From contig NZ_JAMXBF010000014.1 of the NCBI RefSeq assembly GCF_023823685.1, forward strand, positions 62,001 through 126,000: a stretch of DNA of 64,000 nucleotides. Direction: 5' to 3'. Positions 37,530 through 51,935 of the stretch are shown piece after piece. This DNA comes from Pseudomonas subflava (GTDB lineage Bacteria; Pseudomonadota; Gammaproteobacteria; Pseudomonadales; Pseudomonadaceae). Every line of letters begins with the position of its first letter. Position 1 is the first letter of the stretch. The position numbers and the translations under genes were made by a program. The notes under the pieces were generated by a model. The model was given only the letters and a program-made list of their open reading frames with translations, ran no database searches and was not told the DNA's origin.

Positions 37530-39356
37530 ATGATTTCCACGCCCTTCGATCCCAGCGCCTTCCTGGCCACCTGCAGCGGCCGGCCGGGCGTCTATCGCAT
37601 GTTCGACGAGGCGGGCAAGCTGCTCTACGTCGGCAAGGCGTCCAACCTGAAGAAGCGCCTGGCCAGCTATTTCCGCAAGACCGGCCAGGCGCCCAAGACT
37701 GCCGCATTGGTCGCACGCATCGCGCAGATCGAGACGACCATCGTCGCCAACGAGACCGAGGCGCTGCTGCTCGAGCAGACGCTGATCAAGGAATGGCGTC
37801 CGCCGTACAACATTCTGCTGCGCGACGATAAGTCCTATCCCTACGTGTTGCTGTCGGACGGCGACTACCCGCGCCTGGGCATCCACCGTGGTGCGAAGAA
37901 GGAGAGGGGGCGCTACTTCGGGCCTTACCCGAGCGCCGGAGCCATTCGCGAGAGCCTCGCGCTGTTGCAGAAGACCTTTCTGGTGCGCCAGTGCGAGGAC
38001 AGTTATTTCCGCAACCGCACCCGACCCTGCCTGCAGTACCAGATCAAGCGCTGCAAGGGGCCCTGTGTCGGTCTGGTTGCCCCGGAAGAGTACGCCGAGG
38101 ACGTGCGCCGCTCGGTGATGTTTCTCGAGGGGCGTAGCAATGCCCTGGCCGAAGAGCTGTCCGGCGCCATGGAAAAGGCGGCGATGAACCTCGAGTTCGA
38201 GCGCGCCGCCGAGCTGCGCGACCAGGTCGCGCTGCTGCGCCGGGTGCAGGACCAGCAGAGCATGGAGGGCGGTACTGGCGACGTGGACGTGGTGGCCGCG
38301 ATGGTCAACCCGGGCGGCGCCTGCGTTCACCTGATCAGCGTGCGTGGCGGGCGGGTATTGGGCAGCAAGAACTTCTTTCCCCAGGTGGGCATCGAGGAGG
38401 AGGGCGGCGCGGTGCTCTCGGCGTTCATCGCGCAGTATTACCTGTCCAATCACGAGCGCGATCTGCCGGGCGAGCTGATCGTCAACGTGACCCATGAAGA
38501 TCTGCCGACGGTGGCGACCGCCATCGCCGAGCTGCGGGGCCGCGACATCGCCATCAGTCATCGTGTGCGCGGCACCCGCGCGCGCTGGCAGCAGCTGGCG
38601 GTGACCAACGCCGAGCAGGCTCTGAGTGCGCGGTTGGCCAACCGGCAGCACGTCGCCGCGCGTTTCGATGCGCTGGCCGAGGCGCTTGACCTGGACGAGC
38701 CGCCACAGCGGCTGGAGTGCTACGACATCAGCCACTCCAGCGGCGAGGCGACGGTGGCCTCCTGCGTCGTGTTCGGCCCGGAAGGGCCACTGAAATCCGA
38801 CTATCGCCGCTACAACATCGAGGGCGTCACCGCCGGTGACGACTATGCGGCCATGCATCAGGCGCTGACCCGACGCTTCAGTAAGCTCAAGGAGGGCGAG
38901 GGCAAGCTGCCGGACATCCTCTTGGTGGACGGCGGCAAGGGGCAGCTCGCGATGGCCCGAGAGGTGCTGCAGGAGCTGGCGGTGCCGGACCTGATCCTGC
39001 TCGGCGTGGCCAAGGGCGTGACCCGCAAGCCCGGCCTCGAAACCCTATACCTCAACGACGCCGATCACGAGTTCACCCTGCCGGCCGACTCGCCGGCGCT
39101 GCACCTGATCCAGCAGATCCGCGACGAGGCGCACCGCTTCGCCATCACCGGTCACCGGGCCCGGCGCGGCAAGGCGCGACGCACCTCCAGCCTCGAGGAA
39201 GTGGCCGGCATCGGGCCGAAGCGCAGGCGCGAGCTGCTCAAACACTTCGGCGGACTGCAGGAGCTCAATCGCGCCAGCGTCGAGGAGATCGCTAAGGCGC
39301 CGGGCATCAGCAAAAAGCTGGCCGAGACAATTTATGCGGCCCTGCACAGCGAGTAG
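37530..39356 (+). CDS. uvrC: excinuclease ABC subunit C
   Basis: A 608-residue UvrC of normal length. It has the GIY-YIG nuclease domain at residues 16-94 (GVYRMF, then LLYVGKASNLKKRLASYF), the UVR motif near 205-240 (LEFERAAELRDQVALLRRVQ), the RNase H-like C-terminal nuclease (CYDISHSSGEATVASCVVF; ILLVDGGKGQL), and paired helix-hairpin-helix near 550-605 (VAGIGPKRRRELLKHFGG; APGISKKLAETIY). It cuts both sides of DNA lesions in nucleotide excision repair. No strong Shine-Dalgarno site is visible before the ATG. Confidence 0.98.
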   Translation: MISTPFDPSAFLATCSGRPGVYRMFDEAGKLLYVGKASNLKKRLASYFRKTGQAPKTAALVARIAQIETTIVANETEALLLEQTLIKEWRPPYNILLRDDKSYPYVLLSDGDYPRLGIHRGAKKERGRYFGPYPSAGAIRESLALLQKTFLVRQCEDSYFRNRTRPCLQYQIKRCKGPCVGLVAPEEYAEDVRRSVMFLEGRSNALAEELSGAMEKAAMNLEFERAAELRDQVALLRRVQDQQSMEGGTGDVDVVAAMVNPGGACVHLISVRGGRVLGSKNFFPQVGIEEEGGAVLSAFIAQYYLSNHERDLPGELIVNVTHEDLPTVATAIAELRGRDIAISHRVRGTRARWQQLAVTNAEQALSARLANRQHVAARFDALAEALDLDEPPQRLECYDISHSSGEATVASCVVFGPEGPLKSDYRRYNIEGVTAGDDYAAMHQALTRRFSKLKEGEGKLPDILLVDGGKGQLAMAREVLQELAVPDLILLGVAKGVTRKPGLETLYLNDADHEFTLPADSPALHLIQQIRDEAHRFAITGHRARRGKARRTSSLEEVAGIGPKRRRELLKHFGGLQELNRASVEEIAKAPGISKKLAETIYAALHSE

Positions 39357-39389
39357 AATGCGCGTTCAACTCGCTGGCCAGTGGTCCCG

Positions 39390-39950
39390 ATGAACATCCC
39401 CAATCTGCTCACCGTACTGCGCGTCGCCCTGATTCCGGTCTTCATCCTGTTCTTCTATCTGCCGTTTGCCTGGAGCTACTGGGCCGCCAGCGCGGTGTTC
39501 GCCCTGGCAGCGGTGACCGACTGGTTCGACGGCTATCTGGCGCGTCGTTGGGAGCAGAGCACGCCATTCGGCGCGTTCCTCGATCCGGTGGCCGATAAAC
39601 TGATGGTGGCGGTGGCGTTGGTGCTGCTGGTGGAGGAGCACGCCAACCTGTGGCTGAGCCTGCCGGCGGTGATCATCATCGGACGCGAGATCGTGGTGTC
39701 CGCCCTGCGCGAGTGGATGGCCGAGCTGGGCGCGCGGGCCCACGTGGCGGTGTCCAATCTCGGCAAGTGGAAGACAGCGGCGCAGATGGTGGCGCTGGTC
39801 ATTCTGCTGGGCAACCCGCCGCAGCTTACCGCCTGGGTCGGCTTGGGTTACGTGCTGCTGATCATCGCCGCGGCGCTCACTCTGTGGTCGATGGTGCAGT
39901 ACCTGCTGGCCGCCTGGCCGCACCTCAGCATCGACACCGAAAAGAAATAA
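39390..39950 (+). CDS. pgsA: CDP-diacylglycerol-glycerol-3-phosphate 3-phosphatidyltransferase
   Basis: A 186-residue membrane enzyme for phosphatidylglycerol synthesis. The CDP-alcohol phosphotransferase motif D-G-x2-A-R-x8-G-x3-D-x3-D is present in DWFDGYLARRWEQ through AFLDPVADK (about residues 48-74). Several membrane helices and the family start MNIPNLLTVLRVALIPVFIL support it. It follows uvrC as in other pseudomonads. Confidence 0.97.
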   Translation: MNIPNLLTVLRVALIPVFILFFYLPFAWSYWAASAVFALAAVTDWFDGYLARRWEQSTPFGAFLDPVADKLMVAVALVLLVEEHANLWLSLPAVIIIGREIVVSALREWMAELGARAHVAVSNLGKWKTAAQMVALVILLGNPPQLTAWVGLGYVLLIIAAALTLWSMVQYLLAAWPHLSIDTEKK

Positions 39951-39969
39951 GCTTTTTTGAATCAAGGGG

Positions 39970-39997
39970 TTGACGCAGCGTTTCGAATCTATAGAAT
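39970..39997 (+). promoter_or_regulatory. sigma-70 promoter of the tRNA cluster
   Basis: TTGACG (39970-39975), 16-bp spacer, TAGAAT (39992-39997), 18 bp before the tRNA-Gly gene. It has the strong form expected for stable RNA. Confidence 0.7.
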
Positions 39998-40015
39998 GGC
40001 GCCCGTCACCACGAC

Positions 40016-40091
<76 letters not shown>

Positions 40092-40134
40092 GATTGTTGA
40101 CGTTGACGCCGCGGTAAGCGGCGTCTTCGTTTGA

Positions 40135-40208
40135 GGCCGGGTGGCAGAGTGGTCATGCAGCGGATTGCAAATCCGTGTACGCCGGTTCGATTCCGACCTC
40201 GGCCTCCA
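40135..40208 (+). tRNA. tRNA-Cys(GCA)
   Basis: A 74-nt cloverleaf with acceptor GGCCGGG/CTCGGCC, anticodon loop TTGCAAA (anticodon GCA), T-loop TTCGATT and encoded CCA. It is 43 bp after tRNA-Gly. Confidence 0.97.
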
Positions 40209-40218
40209 CTACAAGGAA

Positions 40219-40252
40219 AGCCCCGTAGATCATTGATCTACGGGGCTTTTTC
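40219..40252 (+). terminator. terminator between tRNA-Cys and tRNA-Leu
   Basis: AGCCCCGTAGATCA paired with TGATCTACGGGGCT, then TTTTTC. A long perfect stem. Confidence 0.92.
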
Positions 40253-40332
40253 TTTGTCGGCCGGGCATGCTGGCGACCTTGCCGGGCCGGCATGGGCTGT
40301 ATATAGTCCAGCCCTCGCTTCACAGCGCTACC

Positions 40333-40419
40333 GCCCGAATGGCGAAATCGGTAGACGCAGGAGACTTAAAATCTCTCGCCAGCAGTGGCGTGCCGGTTCG
40401 AGTCCGGCTTCGGGCACCA
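40333..40419 (+). tRNA. tRNA-Leu(TAA)
   Basis: An 87-nt class II tRNA with acceptor GCCCGAA/TTCGGGC, anticodon loop CTTAAAA (anticodon TAA), a long variable arm, T-loop TTCGAGT and encoded CCA. Confidence 0.96.
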
Positions 40420-40791
40420 TCTTCCATGCGGCTTTCGGCGACCAGCTAGGTCGATGCCGATTTCCGCAATTCCTGATCTTTCCGCGATTTCCACCGTGGC
40501 GGCACAGTTCGTTGCCGTTGCGTCTCGGTATGCTCTGAATTCAGCTGCCCAAGAGGCAGAAAAAAAGAAACCCGGCGCGAAGGCCGGGCTAGATGGGGTA
40601 TGGAGTATCACGCTGATACTGTGCGCTGCGCGATGTGAAATTAGCGTGAAGACTTCTACCGCCCGTCGGCACTCGTGGTCGCTATTCAACTGCAACCCAG
40701 GTCAAGCCAGACGGCTCCAAGTGGAATGGTGCCTGCCCGGGCGCTGTGCTACAGCTGATGTAACGGCTCAATGGCCATAAGGAGAGAAGCA
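40420..40791. other. intergenic region after tRNA-Leu
   Basis: No convincing protein gene in 372 bp. It contains a strong hairpin whose T-tract is on the minus strand (separate entry), although no minus-strand gene is evident. The region could be a remnant of an element once integrated at tRNA-Leu or hold a small RNA. Confidence 0.4.
40561..40588 (-). terminator. orphan minus-strand terminator-like hairpin
   Basis: Read on the minus strand, CCCGGC-CTTCGC-GCCGGG is followed by TTTCTTTTTT. It has the form of an intrinsic terminator with no gene assigned upstream of it. Confidence 0.55.
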
Positions 40792-41202
40792 ATGAGCATC
40801 CCGTTCTGGTGCGTCTTCATCGCGGCGTTGTTGATCTATGTCGCCAAGCTGCCCGTCGCTCGTGCCATGAAGGCCGACTCGGGTGGGTATGACAACCACA
40901 ACCCCCGCGAGCAGCAGGCGCGGCTCCGGGGTTTCGGGGCCAGGGCGCATGCCGCCCATCTGAACAGTGTCGAGATCTTCCCGTTGTTCGCCGCCGGTGT
41001 GCTGATGGCCCACACCACGGATGTATTCGGCTGGTGGGTGGATCTGCTGGCGATTCTGTTCATCGTCAGCCGCGTGCTTTATCTGCTGTTCTACTGGCGT
41101 GATCTGGCCTGGCAGCGCTCGATGGTGTGGACGGTCGGTCTGGTGTGCTGTCTGTTGCTGATGCTCAGCCCGTTCTTCCGCTGGCTGATGATTCAGCCAT
41201 AA
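40792..41202 (+). CDS. MAPEG-family membrane protein
   Basis: A 136-residue protein with four hydrophobic helices (near 3-22, 60-78, 85-105 and 112-132). The MAPEG pattern is present: NHNPREQQARLRGFGARAHAAHLNSVE, where the R-A-x2-N-x2-E signature is A-H-x-N-S-V-E. Bacterial members are of uncertain function. Eukaryotic ones use glutathione. AAGGAGAGAAGCA precedes the start. A hairpin terminator follows. Confidence 0.85.
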   Translation: MSIPFWCVFIAALLIYVAKLPVARAMKADSGGYDNHNPREQQARLRGFGARAHAAHLNSVEIFPLFAAGVLMAHTTDVFGWWVDLLAILFIVSRVLYLLFYWRDLAWQRSMVWTVGLVCCLLLMLSPFFRWLMIQP

Positions 41203-41207
41203 CGAAC

Positions 41208-41229
41208 AAGGCCCGCAAAAGCGGGCCTT
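41208..41229 (+). terminator. hairpin after the MAPEG gene
   Basis: AAGGCCCGC-AAAA-GCGGGCCTT. The T-tract is weak. It lies between convergent genes and may serve both. Confidence 0.75.
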
Positions 41230-41247
41230 GACGTTTCAGGGCGGGCC

Positions 41248-41538
41248 TCACTGGCCGTCGACGGCGTCCTTGGCCTCGTCGCCCGCATCCTGGATGGCTT
41301 CTCCGGTGTCCTCGGCGGCCTCATCCAGGCGCTCGCCGGCGGTGGGCTCGTTTCCGGTGGCGCGATCGACCTTCTGCTCGACGGCCTCGCCGCCGTCTTC
41401 TGCGGCATCACCCAGCGACTCCATGGCTTCGGAGACGTTCTCCTTGGCTGATTCCGTCTTGTCTTCCGGGGTTTTCTCGCAGGCGGCGAGACCGAGGCTC
41501 AGGGCGAGGAGCAGGGCATAGGAAAGGGGCTTGTTCAC
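41248..41538 (-). CDS. small acidic lipoprotein (paralogue 1)
   Basis: A 96-residue lipoprotein. GTG start with AAGGAG. MNKPLSYALLLALSLGLAAC carries the lipobox (acylated Cys 20). The mature part is an Ala/Glu/Asp-rich helix with EDKTESAKENVSEAMESLGD and several heptad-like repeats. It is paralogous to the next gene, whose signal reads MRKPFAYALMLTATLGLAAC. Its function is unknown. Such proteins may help stress tolerance or envelope structure. Confidence 0.8.
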   Translation of the reverse strand: MNKPLSYALLLALSLGLAACEKTPEDKTESAKENVSEAMESLGDAAEDGGEAVEQKVDRATGNEPTAGERLDEAAEDTGEAIQDAGDEAKDAVDGQ

Positions 41539-41653
41539 GTTTTGATTCTCCTTGTCGATGCGGACGCCAGCGATGTGCATCCGTACCGCTTGGAGCGAAG
41601 CGAGAGCGGTGAAGTTCCGATGCCTGCACGAGGCAGGCACCGGTGACCTGCGC

Positions 41654-41923
41654 TTACTGCTGCGGCTGCTGGCCGGCCGGGGCGGGCGGCGGGGTCGGCA
41701 TGGCGGGCGGAGCCGGCTGGTTGTTCTCTTCGGCGCGCTCCTCGGCGGCCTCCTGACGCTGCTCGGCGGCTTCGTTCATCGAATCCTGAGCGTCGTTCAT
41801 CGACTCACGGGCGTCTTCCTGAGCATCGCGGGCGTCCTCGGCGCGATCTTCGGCAGCATTGTCACAGGCGGCCAGGCCGAGGGTGGCGGTGAGCATCAGT
41901 GCATAGGCGAATGGTTTGCGCAT
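41654..41923 (-). CDS. small acidic lipoprotein (paralogue 2)
   Basis: An 89-residue lipoprotein with signal and lipobox nearly the same as the neighbour's. The mature part has short repeats (EDRAEDARDAQEDARESMND, then AQDSMNEAAEQ), ending in a Pro-rich tail (PAPPAMPTPPPAPAGQQPQQ). The two lie in tandem 115 bp apart and probably arose by duplication. Confidence 0.8.
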   Translation of the reverse strand: MRKPFAYALMLTATLGLAACDNAAEDRAEDARDAQEDARESMNDAQDSMNEAAEQRQEAAEERAEENNQPAPPAMPTPPPAPAGQQPQQ

Positions 41924-42067
41924 GGGCGATTTCTCCTCGTGGGTAGGACCATCGATGTTTCGAGGCTCAGCCAGGCGGGAAGGTTCAGACTGTTTTAGCC
42001 GCGGCTGTAACCCGGGCGGGCACGGCGCTATCATGCTGGGCTTTTTTGCATCGCCCGAGGAGTGACG

Positions 42068-42523
42068 ATGAGCGATAACCCCGTGCTCGAACGCGCCCAG
42101 CGTTTCCTGGCGGCCCTGCGCCACTGCCAGGTCCTGGGTATGGCCGTCCATGAAGCTGCGGCCGAGGGGCTGACCCTGCGCCTGCCCTACAGCACCCGGA
42201 TCATCGGCAATCCGGAGTCCGGGGTAATCCACGGAGGCGCCATCACCACGCTGATGGACACCACCTGCGGCATCTCCACCGTCTGCGTGCTGCCGGAGTT
42301 CGAGATCTGCCCGACCCTCGACCTTCGCATCGACTACATGCGCCCGGCCCAGCCGCACAAGGATGTATTCGGTTTCGCCGAGTGCTACCGCGTCACCGAG
42401 AACGTGATCTTCACCCGCGGCTACGCCTACCAGGACGACCCCAGCGAGCCCATTGCCCACGTGGTCGGCGCCTTCATGCGCATGGGCAAGGGCGCCCAGA
42501 ACATTTCGGGAGGTGCCGCCTGA
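42068..42523 (+). CDS. PaaI-type hotdog thioesterase
   Basis: A 151-residue hotdog-fold protein. The core G-V-I-H-G-G-A-I-T-T-L-M-D-T-T (near residues 54-68) is the PaaI thioesterase signature (HGG with the following Asp). PTLDLRIDYMRPA is typical too. GAGGAG lies eight bases before the ATG. It hydrolyses acyl-CoA esters, though the substrate is not evident. It overlaps the next gene, which encodes a related hotdog protein, suggesting a partner or heterodimer. Confidence 0.88.
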   Translation: MSDNPVLERAQRFLAALRHCQVLGMAVHEAAAEGLTLRLPYSTRIIGNPESGVIHGGAITTLMDTTCGISTVCVLPEFEICPTLDLRIDYMRPAQPHKDVFGFAECYRVTENVIFTRGYAYQDDPSEPIAHVVGAFMRMGKGAQNISGGAA

Positions 42524-42969
42524 TGGCCGCGCTCAATCTCAATACACTGGTGCGCGAAGCCCACGAGAAGAACGATTACGACACCCTGATCAGCCTGATC
42601 CCCTACGCCAAGCTGCTCGGCATCGAATGCCTGCGCCTCGGTGACGACATGGTGTTCCGCCTGCCGGCGAGCAAGGACAACATCGGCAATCCGATCCTCC
42701 CGGCGCTGCACGGCGGGGTGATCGCCGGCTTCATGGAGCACGCGGCGATGCTCCATCTGTTGATGTTCATGGGCATCCCGCATTTGCCGAAAATCATCGA
42801 CTTCTCGATAGATTACCTGCGCGCCGGTCATTATCGTGACACCTACGCCCAGTGCCAGGTCTGGCGCCAGGGCCGCCGGGTGGCCAACGTCGCCATCACC
42901 GCCTGGCAGACCAGTCAGAGCGAACCCATCGCCACGGCCCGCGCCCATTTCAAGGTCGACGAACCCTGA
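42523..42969 (+). CDS. second hotdog-fold thioesterase
   Basis: A 148-residue protein (MAALNLNTLVREAHEKNDYD). The core LPALHGGVIAGFMEHAAMLH (near residues 62-81) corresponds to PaaI HGG..., with Glu taking the place of the Asp. IIDFSIDYLRAGHYRDTYAQ follows as in the family. Its ATG overlaps the stop of the first hotdog gene. Enzymatic activity may differ because of the E for D change. Confidence 0.85.
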   Translation: MAALNLNTLVREAHEKNDYDTLISLIPYAKLLGIECLRLGDDMVFRLPASKDNIGNPILPALHGGVIAGFMEHAAMLHLLMFMGIPHLPKIIDFSIDYLRAGHYRDTYAQCQVWRQGRRVANVAITAWQTSQSEPIATARAHFKVDEP

Positions 42970-43006
42970 TTGGCGCGCGCGGCCCGCACAACGACAAGGA
43001 AATTGA

Positions 43007-44254
43007 ATGGATGCGTTGCTGATCCTCGGCGGCCTGCTGCTGATGGTGGCCGGCCTGGTCTGGCTGGTGATGCTGGCCTTCTCCACCAGCCTGCTGTGGG
43101 GCTGGGGGAGCCTGATTCCCCCGATCACCCTGGTCTACGTGTTGCGCCACTGGCGCACGGCGCGCAAGGCCGTGGTGCTGGTCGGGCTGGGCGGTATTCC
43201 GCTTGTGGTCGGGATGGTGCTGATGGCCAGTCAGGATGCCGCGCGCCTGGAGGCCATTCTCAGCCTGCGCTGGCTGAAGGAAGCGCCGAAGGCGCCGGCC
43301 GAGCTGAATATCCGCCTGCACGGCGAGCTCAACGGCCAGCCGTTTTCGCCGCAGTACGCAGAGCTGGTCGACGGTGTGCTCAGCCTGCGCGAGGGCGAGG
43401 ACTTCTTCGCCCGGCGCGAGGTGAAGATCCGTCTGCCGCAGGCGCAGAAGGCGCCGGTGCAGCTGGACGTACTGCCGGCCGACGAGGGGCCGCTGCCGGA
43501 GGTCGAGATCAGCTGGCTGCTGCCCGAGCAGGACCTGCCCGAGGCACGGCGCCTGGACAAGGGCTACACCCTGCACCTGGACCTGCAGGCGCTGCCGCCG
43601 AACAAGCTGCAGGGCGACTTTCACCTGGTTCTGCCGCCGTCCTTCAAGACCAGCCTGAGCGGGCGCCTGGAGCTGTTCGCCGATCGCCTGCGCTACAAGG
43701 ATGGCCGGCTGGATACCCAGTTCGACTCGCGCGAGACCCTGGCCAAGGTGGTCGAGGACTACCTCCAGCGCCGCTTCGCCACCCGCGTGGTGCAACTGGC
43801 CGAGCTGCCGGAAGTGAGCTTTCCGACCCGGCGCGTGCCGCTGACGGTGCAGGCGCGGATCGATGGTGCCGAGCAGCGCCTGCCGCTGGTGCTGGAGAAG
43901 GTCGCCGCTGGCTGGCAGGTCGAAGGCGACCGTTATCCGCCCTTGCCCGAGCCGCGCGCGGTGGAGCCGGCCAAGCCGGCTGTGGAGGAGAACGCCGCGG
44001 CCGAACCGGCGCGGCCAGCCCTGGATCGCCGCCAGCGTTTCTCCCTGGTGCGCCTGCAGCGCAACCCGGAACAGTATCGCGGCCTGAGCATGCGCGTGAG
44101 CAGGGCCGATGGCGGCACGGTCGAGGGGCGCTTCGTCGGCCTCGACGGCGACGGCAGCCTGCGCATCAGCCAGCAACTGGGTAGCGGCGGCGGGCGGGCG
44201 AGCTTCAGCTTCAAGCCGGAAGAGATCGGCAAGATCGAATTGTTGGAGCCGTGA
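43007..44254 (+). CDS. inner-membrane protein of unknown function
   Basis: A 415-residue protein with three hydrophobic segments in the first 75 residues (LLILGGLLLMVAGLVWLVML; WGWGSLIPPITLVYVL; AVVLVGLGGIPLVVGMVLMA), then a large soluble domain of unclear fold. Similar Pseudomonas genes are often labelled MFS transporter, which the three segments and the large soluble part do not support. The C-terminus is beta-rich (VSRADGGTVEGRFVGLDGDG). It lies 37 bp downstream of the hotdog genes. Confidence 0.8.
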   Translation: MDALLILGGLLLMVAGLVWLVMLAFSTSLLWGWGSLIPPITLVYVLRHWRTARKAVVLVGLGGIPLVVGMVLMASQDAARLEAILSLRWLKEAPKAPAELNIRLHGELNGQPFSPQYAELVDGVLSLREGEDFFARREVKIRLPQAQKAPVQLDVLPADEGPLPEVEISWLLPEQDLPEARRLDKGYTLHLDLQALPPNKLQGDFHLVLPPSFKTSLSGRLELFADRLRYKDGRLDTQFDSRETLAKVVEDYLQRRFATRVVQLAELPEVSFPTRRVPLTVQARIDGAEQRLPLVLEKVAAGWQVEGDRYPPLPEPRAVEPAKPAVEENAAAEPARPALDRRQRFSLVRLQRNPEQYRGLSMRVSRADGGTVEGRFVGLDGDGSLRISQQLGSGGGRASFSFKPEEIGKIELLEP

Positions 44255-44266
44255 TTTCGCCAAGGC

Positions 44267-44294
44267 CTTGAAATCCCTCTCGAACTCCCCATCT
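44267..44294 (+). promoter_or_regulatory. sigma-32 heat-shock promoter of htpG
   Basis: CTTGAAA (44267-44273), 13-bp spacer, CCCCATCT (44287-44294) is a close match to the RpoH consensus. It lies 54 bp before the htpG ATG. Confidence 0.92.
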
Positions 44295-44348
44295 GTATGA
44301 CATCCGCCGCAATGGTGCGGCCTGTCCTGCATGTGGAGTTCGACGACC

Positions 44349-46253
<1,905 letters not shown>

Positions 46254-46270
46254 CCATCGCGCTGGGAAAG

Positions 46271-46292
46271 AGCCCGCTTCGGCGGGCTTTTT
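46271..46292 (+). terminator. terminator after htpG
   Basis: AGCCCGC-TTCG-GCGGGCT followed by TTTT. Confidence 0.95.
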
Positions 46293-46438
46293 CATACCTG
46301 CGGTTCGGTGTCCCGGCGAATGGTGCTGGAGTTTCCCAGGTGATGGCTATTTAATGTCAGCCTAAAGCGCGGAGACGGACCTGCCGATAGCTTCCTGCAC
46401 CCCCAGTGTCCCGTGTCTTCCAGCAGTAGACGCCCGCC

Positions 46439-50097
<3,659 letters not shown>

Positions 50098-50101
<4 letters not shown>

Positions 50102-51096
50102 TCAGACCCGCCGATGCCCGCCCCAAGCTGCTGCTGGTGGACGACGAGCCGACCAACCTGCAGGTGCTGCGGCAGATCCTGCAGGACGACTACCGCCTGC
50201 TCTTCGCCAAGGACGGCGACAAGGCCCTGGAACTGGCCGAGCGCGAGAGCCCGGCGCTGATCCTGCTCGACGTGATGATGCCGGGCATGACCGGCTACGA
50301 GGTGTGCGCGCGGCTCAAGGCGCAGCCGGCCACGGCGGCCATCCCGGTGATCTTCGTCACCGCGCTGGCCGACGTGGAGGACGAGGCGCAGGGGTTCGAG
50401 GCGGGCGCGGTGGACTACATCACCAAGCCGGTCAGCGCGCCCATCGTGCGTGCGCGCGTGCGCACCCATCTGTCGCTGGTGCGCGCCGACGAGCTGCGTC
50501 AGACCCGCCTGCAGATCGTCCAGCGTCTGGGCCTGGCCTCGGAATACAAGGACAACGAGACCGGTCTGCACGTGATCCGCATGAGCCACTACACCTACAT
50601 CCTGGCCAAGGCCGCCGGATACAGCGAGCTGGAGGCGGACGACCTGCTGAACGCCGCCCCCATGCACGATGTCGGCAAGATCGGCATACCCGACGCCATC
50701 CTGCAGAAGAACGGCAAGCTCGACGAGGCCGAGTGGGCGGTGATGCGTCAGCATGCGCAGATCGGCGCGGAGATCATCGGCGAGCATGATTCGGGGCTGC
50801 TGAAGACGGCGCGGATCATCGCCCTGACCCATCACGAGAAATGGGACGGCAGCGGTTATCCCAACGGTCTAAAGGGCGAGGAGATACCGCTGGCCGGGCG
50901 TATCGTCGCGATCGCCGACGTGTTCGACGCTCTCACCAGCGTGCGCCCGTACAAGCCGGCCTGGTCGCTGGACGACGCGCTCGATCTGCTCCGCCGCGAG
51001 AGCGGTCGCCACTTCGATCCGGAGCTGGTGGAGCTGTTCATCGGCCAGTTGCCTGCGATTCTCGAGGTCAAGGAGCGCTGGGCGGAAGCGGGCTAG
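50098..51096 (+). CDS. RpfG-like response regulator, c-di-GMP phosphodiesterase (HD-GYP)
   Basis: A 332-residue protein. The receiver domain at 10-125 has D58 in LILLDVMMPG. The HD-GYP domain has H190-D191 (MHDVGKIGIPDAILQK) and HHEKWDGSGYPNGLKGEEI (the GYP loop, near 246-264). It should hydrolyse cyclic di-GMP when activated. Translation is coupled to the MHYT kinase (ATGA overlap), so the pair forms a sensor-to-c-di-GMP pathway. It probably affects motility and biofilm. Confidence 0.96.
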
Positions 51097-51206
51097 CGCC
51101 TCGCCCCGGCCCGATGCCCTCAGGCGCGGCGGCGGGCGCCGGGATGACGAACCGGCAGAATTGGCTAGTCTTCTGCGTTCGATGTCCCGACCGGAAAGGA
51201 GAAAAC

Positions 51207-51929
51207 ATGAGCCAGATCGTCAACCGTACCGTGCGATACGAGATCGGTGGCCAGCTGTTCGAGGGCCAACTGCTGTACGACGATTCCCGCTCTGCGCTGC
51301 GCCCCGGGCTGCTGCTGACCCCCAACTGGATGGGGGTGGCCGCAGGCGTGATCGAGATGGCCGCACGGGTGGCTCAGCGCGGTTACGTGGTGTTCGTTGC
51401 CGATGTCTATGGCGTGGGCGTGCGCCCGCAGAACCACGATGAAGCCGCCGCGGCGATGATGTCGGTGAAGGGCACACCGGCCCTGCGCCAGCGCCTGCAG
51501 GCATCGCTCGACACCCTCAAGGCCCAGCCCGGCGTGCCGCTGGACACCAGCCGCATGGCCGTCTTCGGCTTCTGCTTCGGCGGCCATTGCGCCCTCGAGC
51601 TGGCCCGCCACGGTGCGCCACTCCAGGCCGTGATTTCCTTCCACGGCACCCTGGATACCGCCGACCCGGCGGACGCCAAGAACATCCGTGGCGCGGTGCT
51701 GGTGCTGGACGGCGCCGAGGACCCGCTGGTGCCCCGCGAGCAGTTGGTGGGCTTCGCCGCGGAGATGAGTGCCGCCGGGGTCGACTGGCAGCTGACCAGC
51801 TACGGCGGCGCCGCGCATTCCTTCACCGATCCGCAGGCCAACGTGCCGGGCAAGATGCAGTACGACGCCAAGGTGTCGCAACGCGCTTTTGCCGCGATGT
51901 ACGCGCTGCTCGACGAGGTCTTCGCCTAG
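51207..51929 (+). CDS. dienelactone hydrolase family protein
   Basis: A 240-residue alpha/beta hydrolase with nucleophile C123 in VFGFCFGGHCA (as in dienelactone hydrolase), Asp near 179 (DGAEDPLVP) and His near 210 (GAAHSFTD). AAAGGAG precedes the ATG. No chlorocatechol genes are near, so the natural substrate is not known. The gene stands alone. Confidence 0.9.
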   Translation: MSQIVNRTVRYEIGGQLFEGQLLYDDSRSALRPGLLLTPNWMGVAAGVIEMAARVAQRGYVVFVADVYGVGVRPQNHDEAAAAMMSVKGTPALRQRLQASLDTLKAQPGVPLDTSRMAVFGFCFGGHCALELARHGAPLQAVISFHGTLDTADPADAKNIRGAVLVLDGAEDPLVPREQLVGFAAEMSAAGVDWQLTSYGGAAHSFTDPQANVPGKMQYDAKVSQRAFAAMYALLDEVFA

Positions 51930-51935
51930 TCGGCA

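Noticed and set aside
40420..40790. A protein gene after tRNA-Leu
   Set aside because: Frames here run through the tRNA or have odd composition and no ribosome binding site. Only the hairpin was kept.
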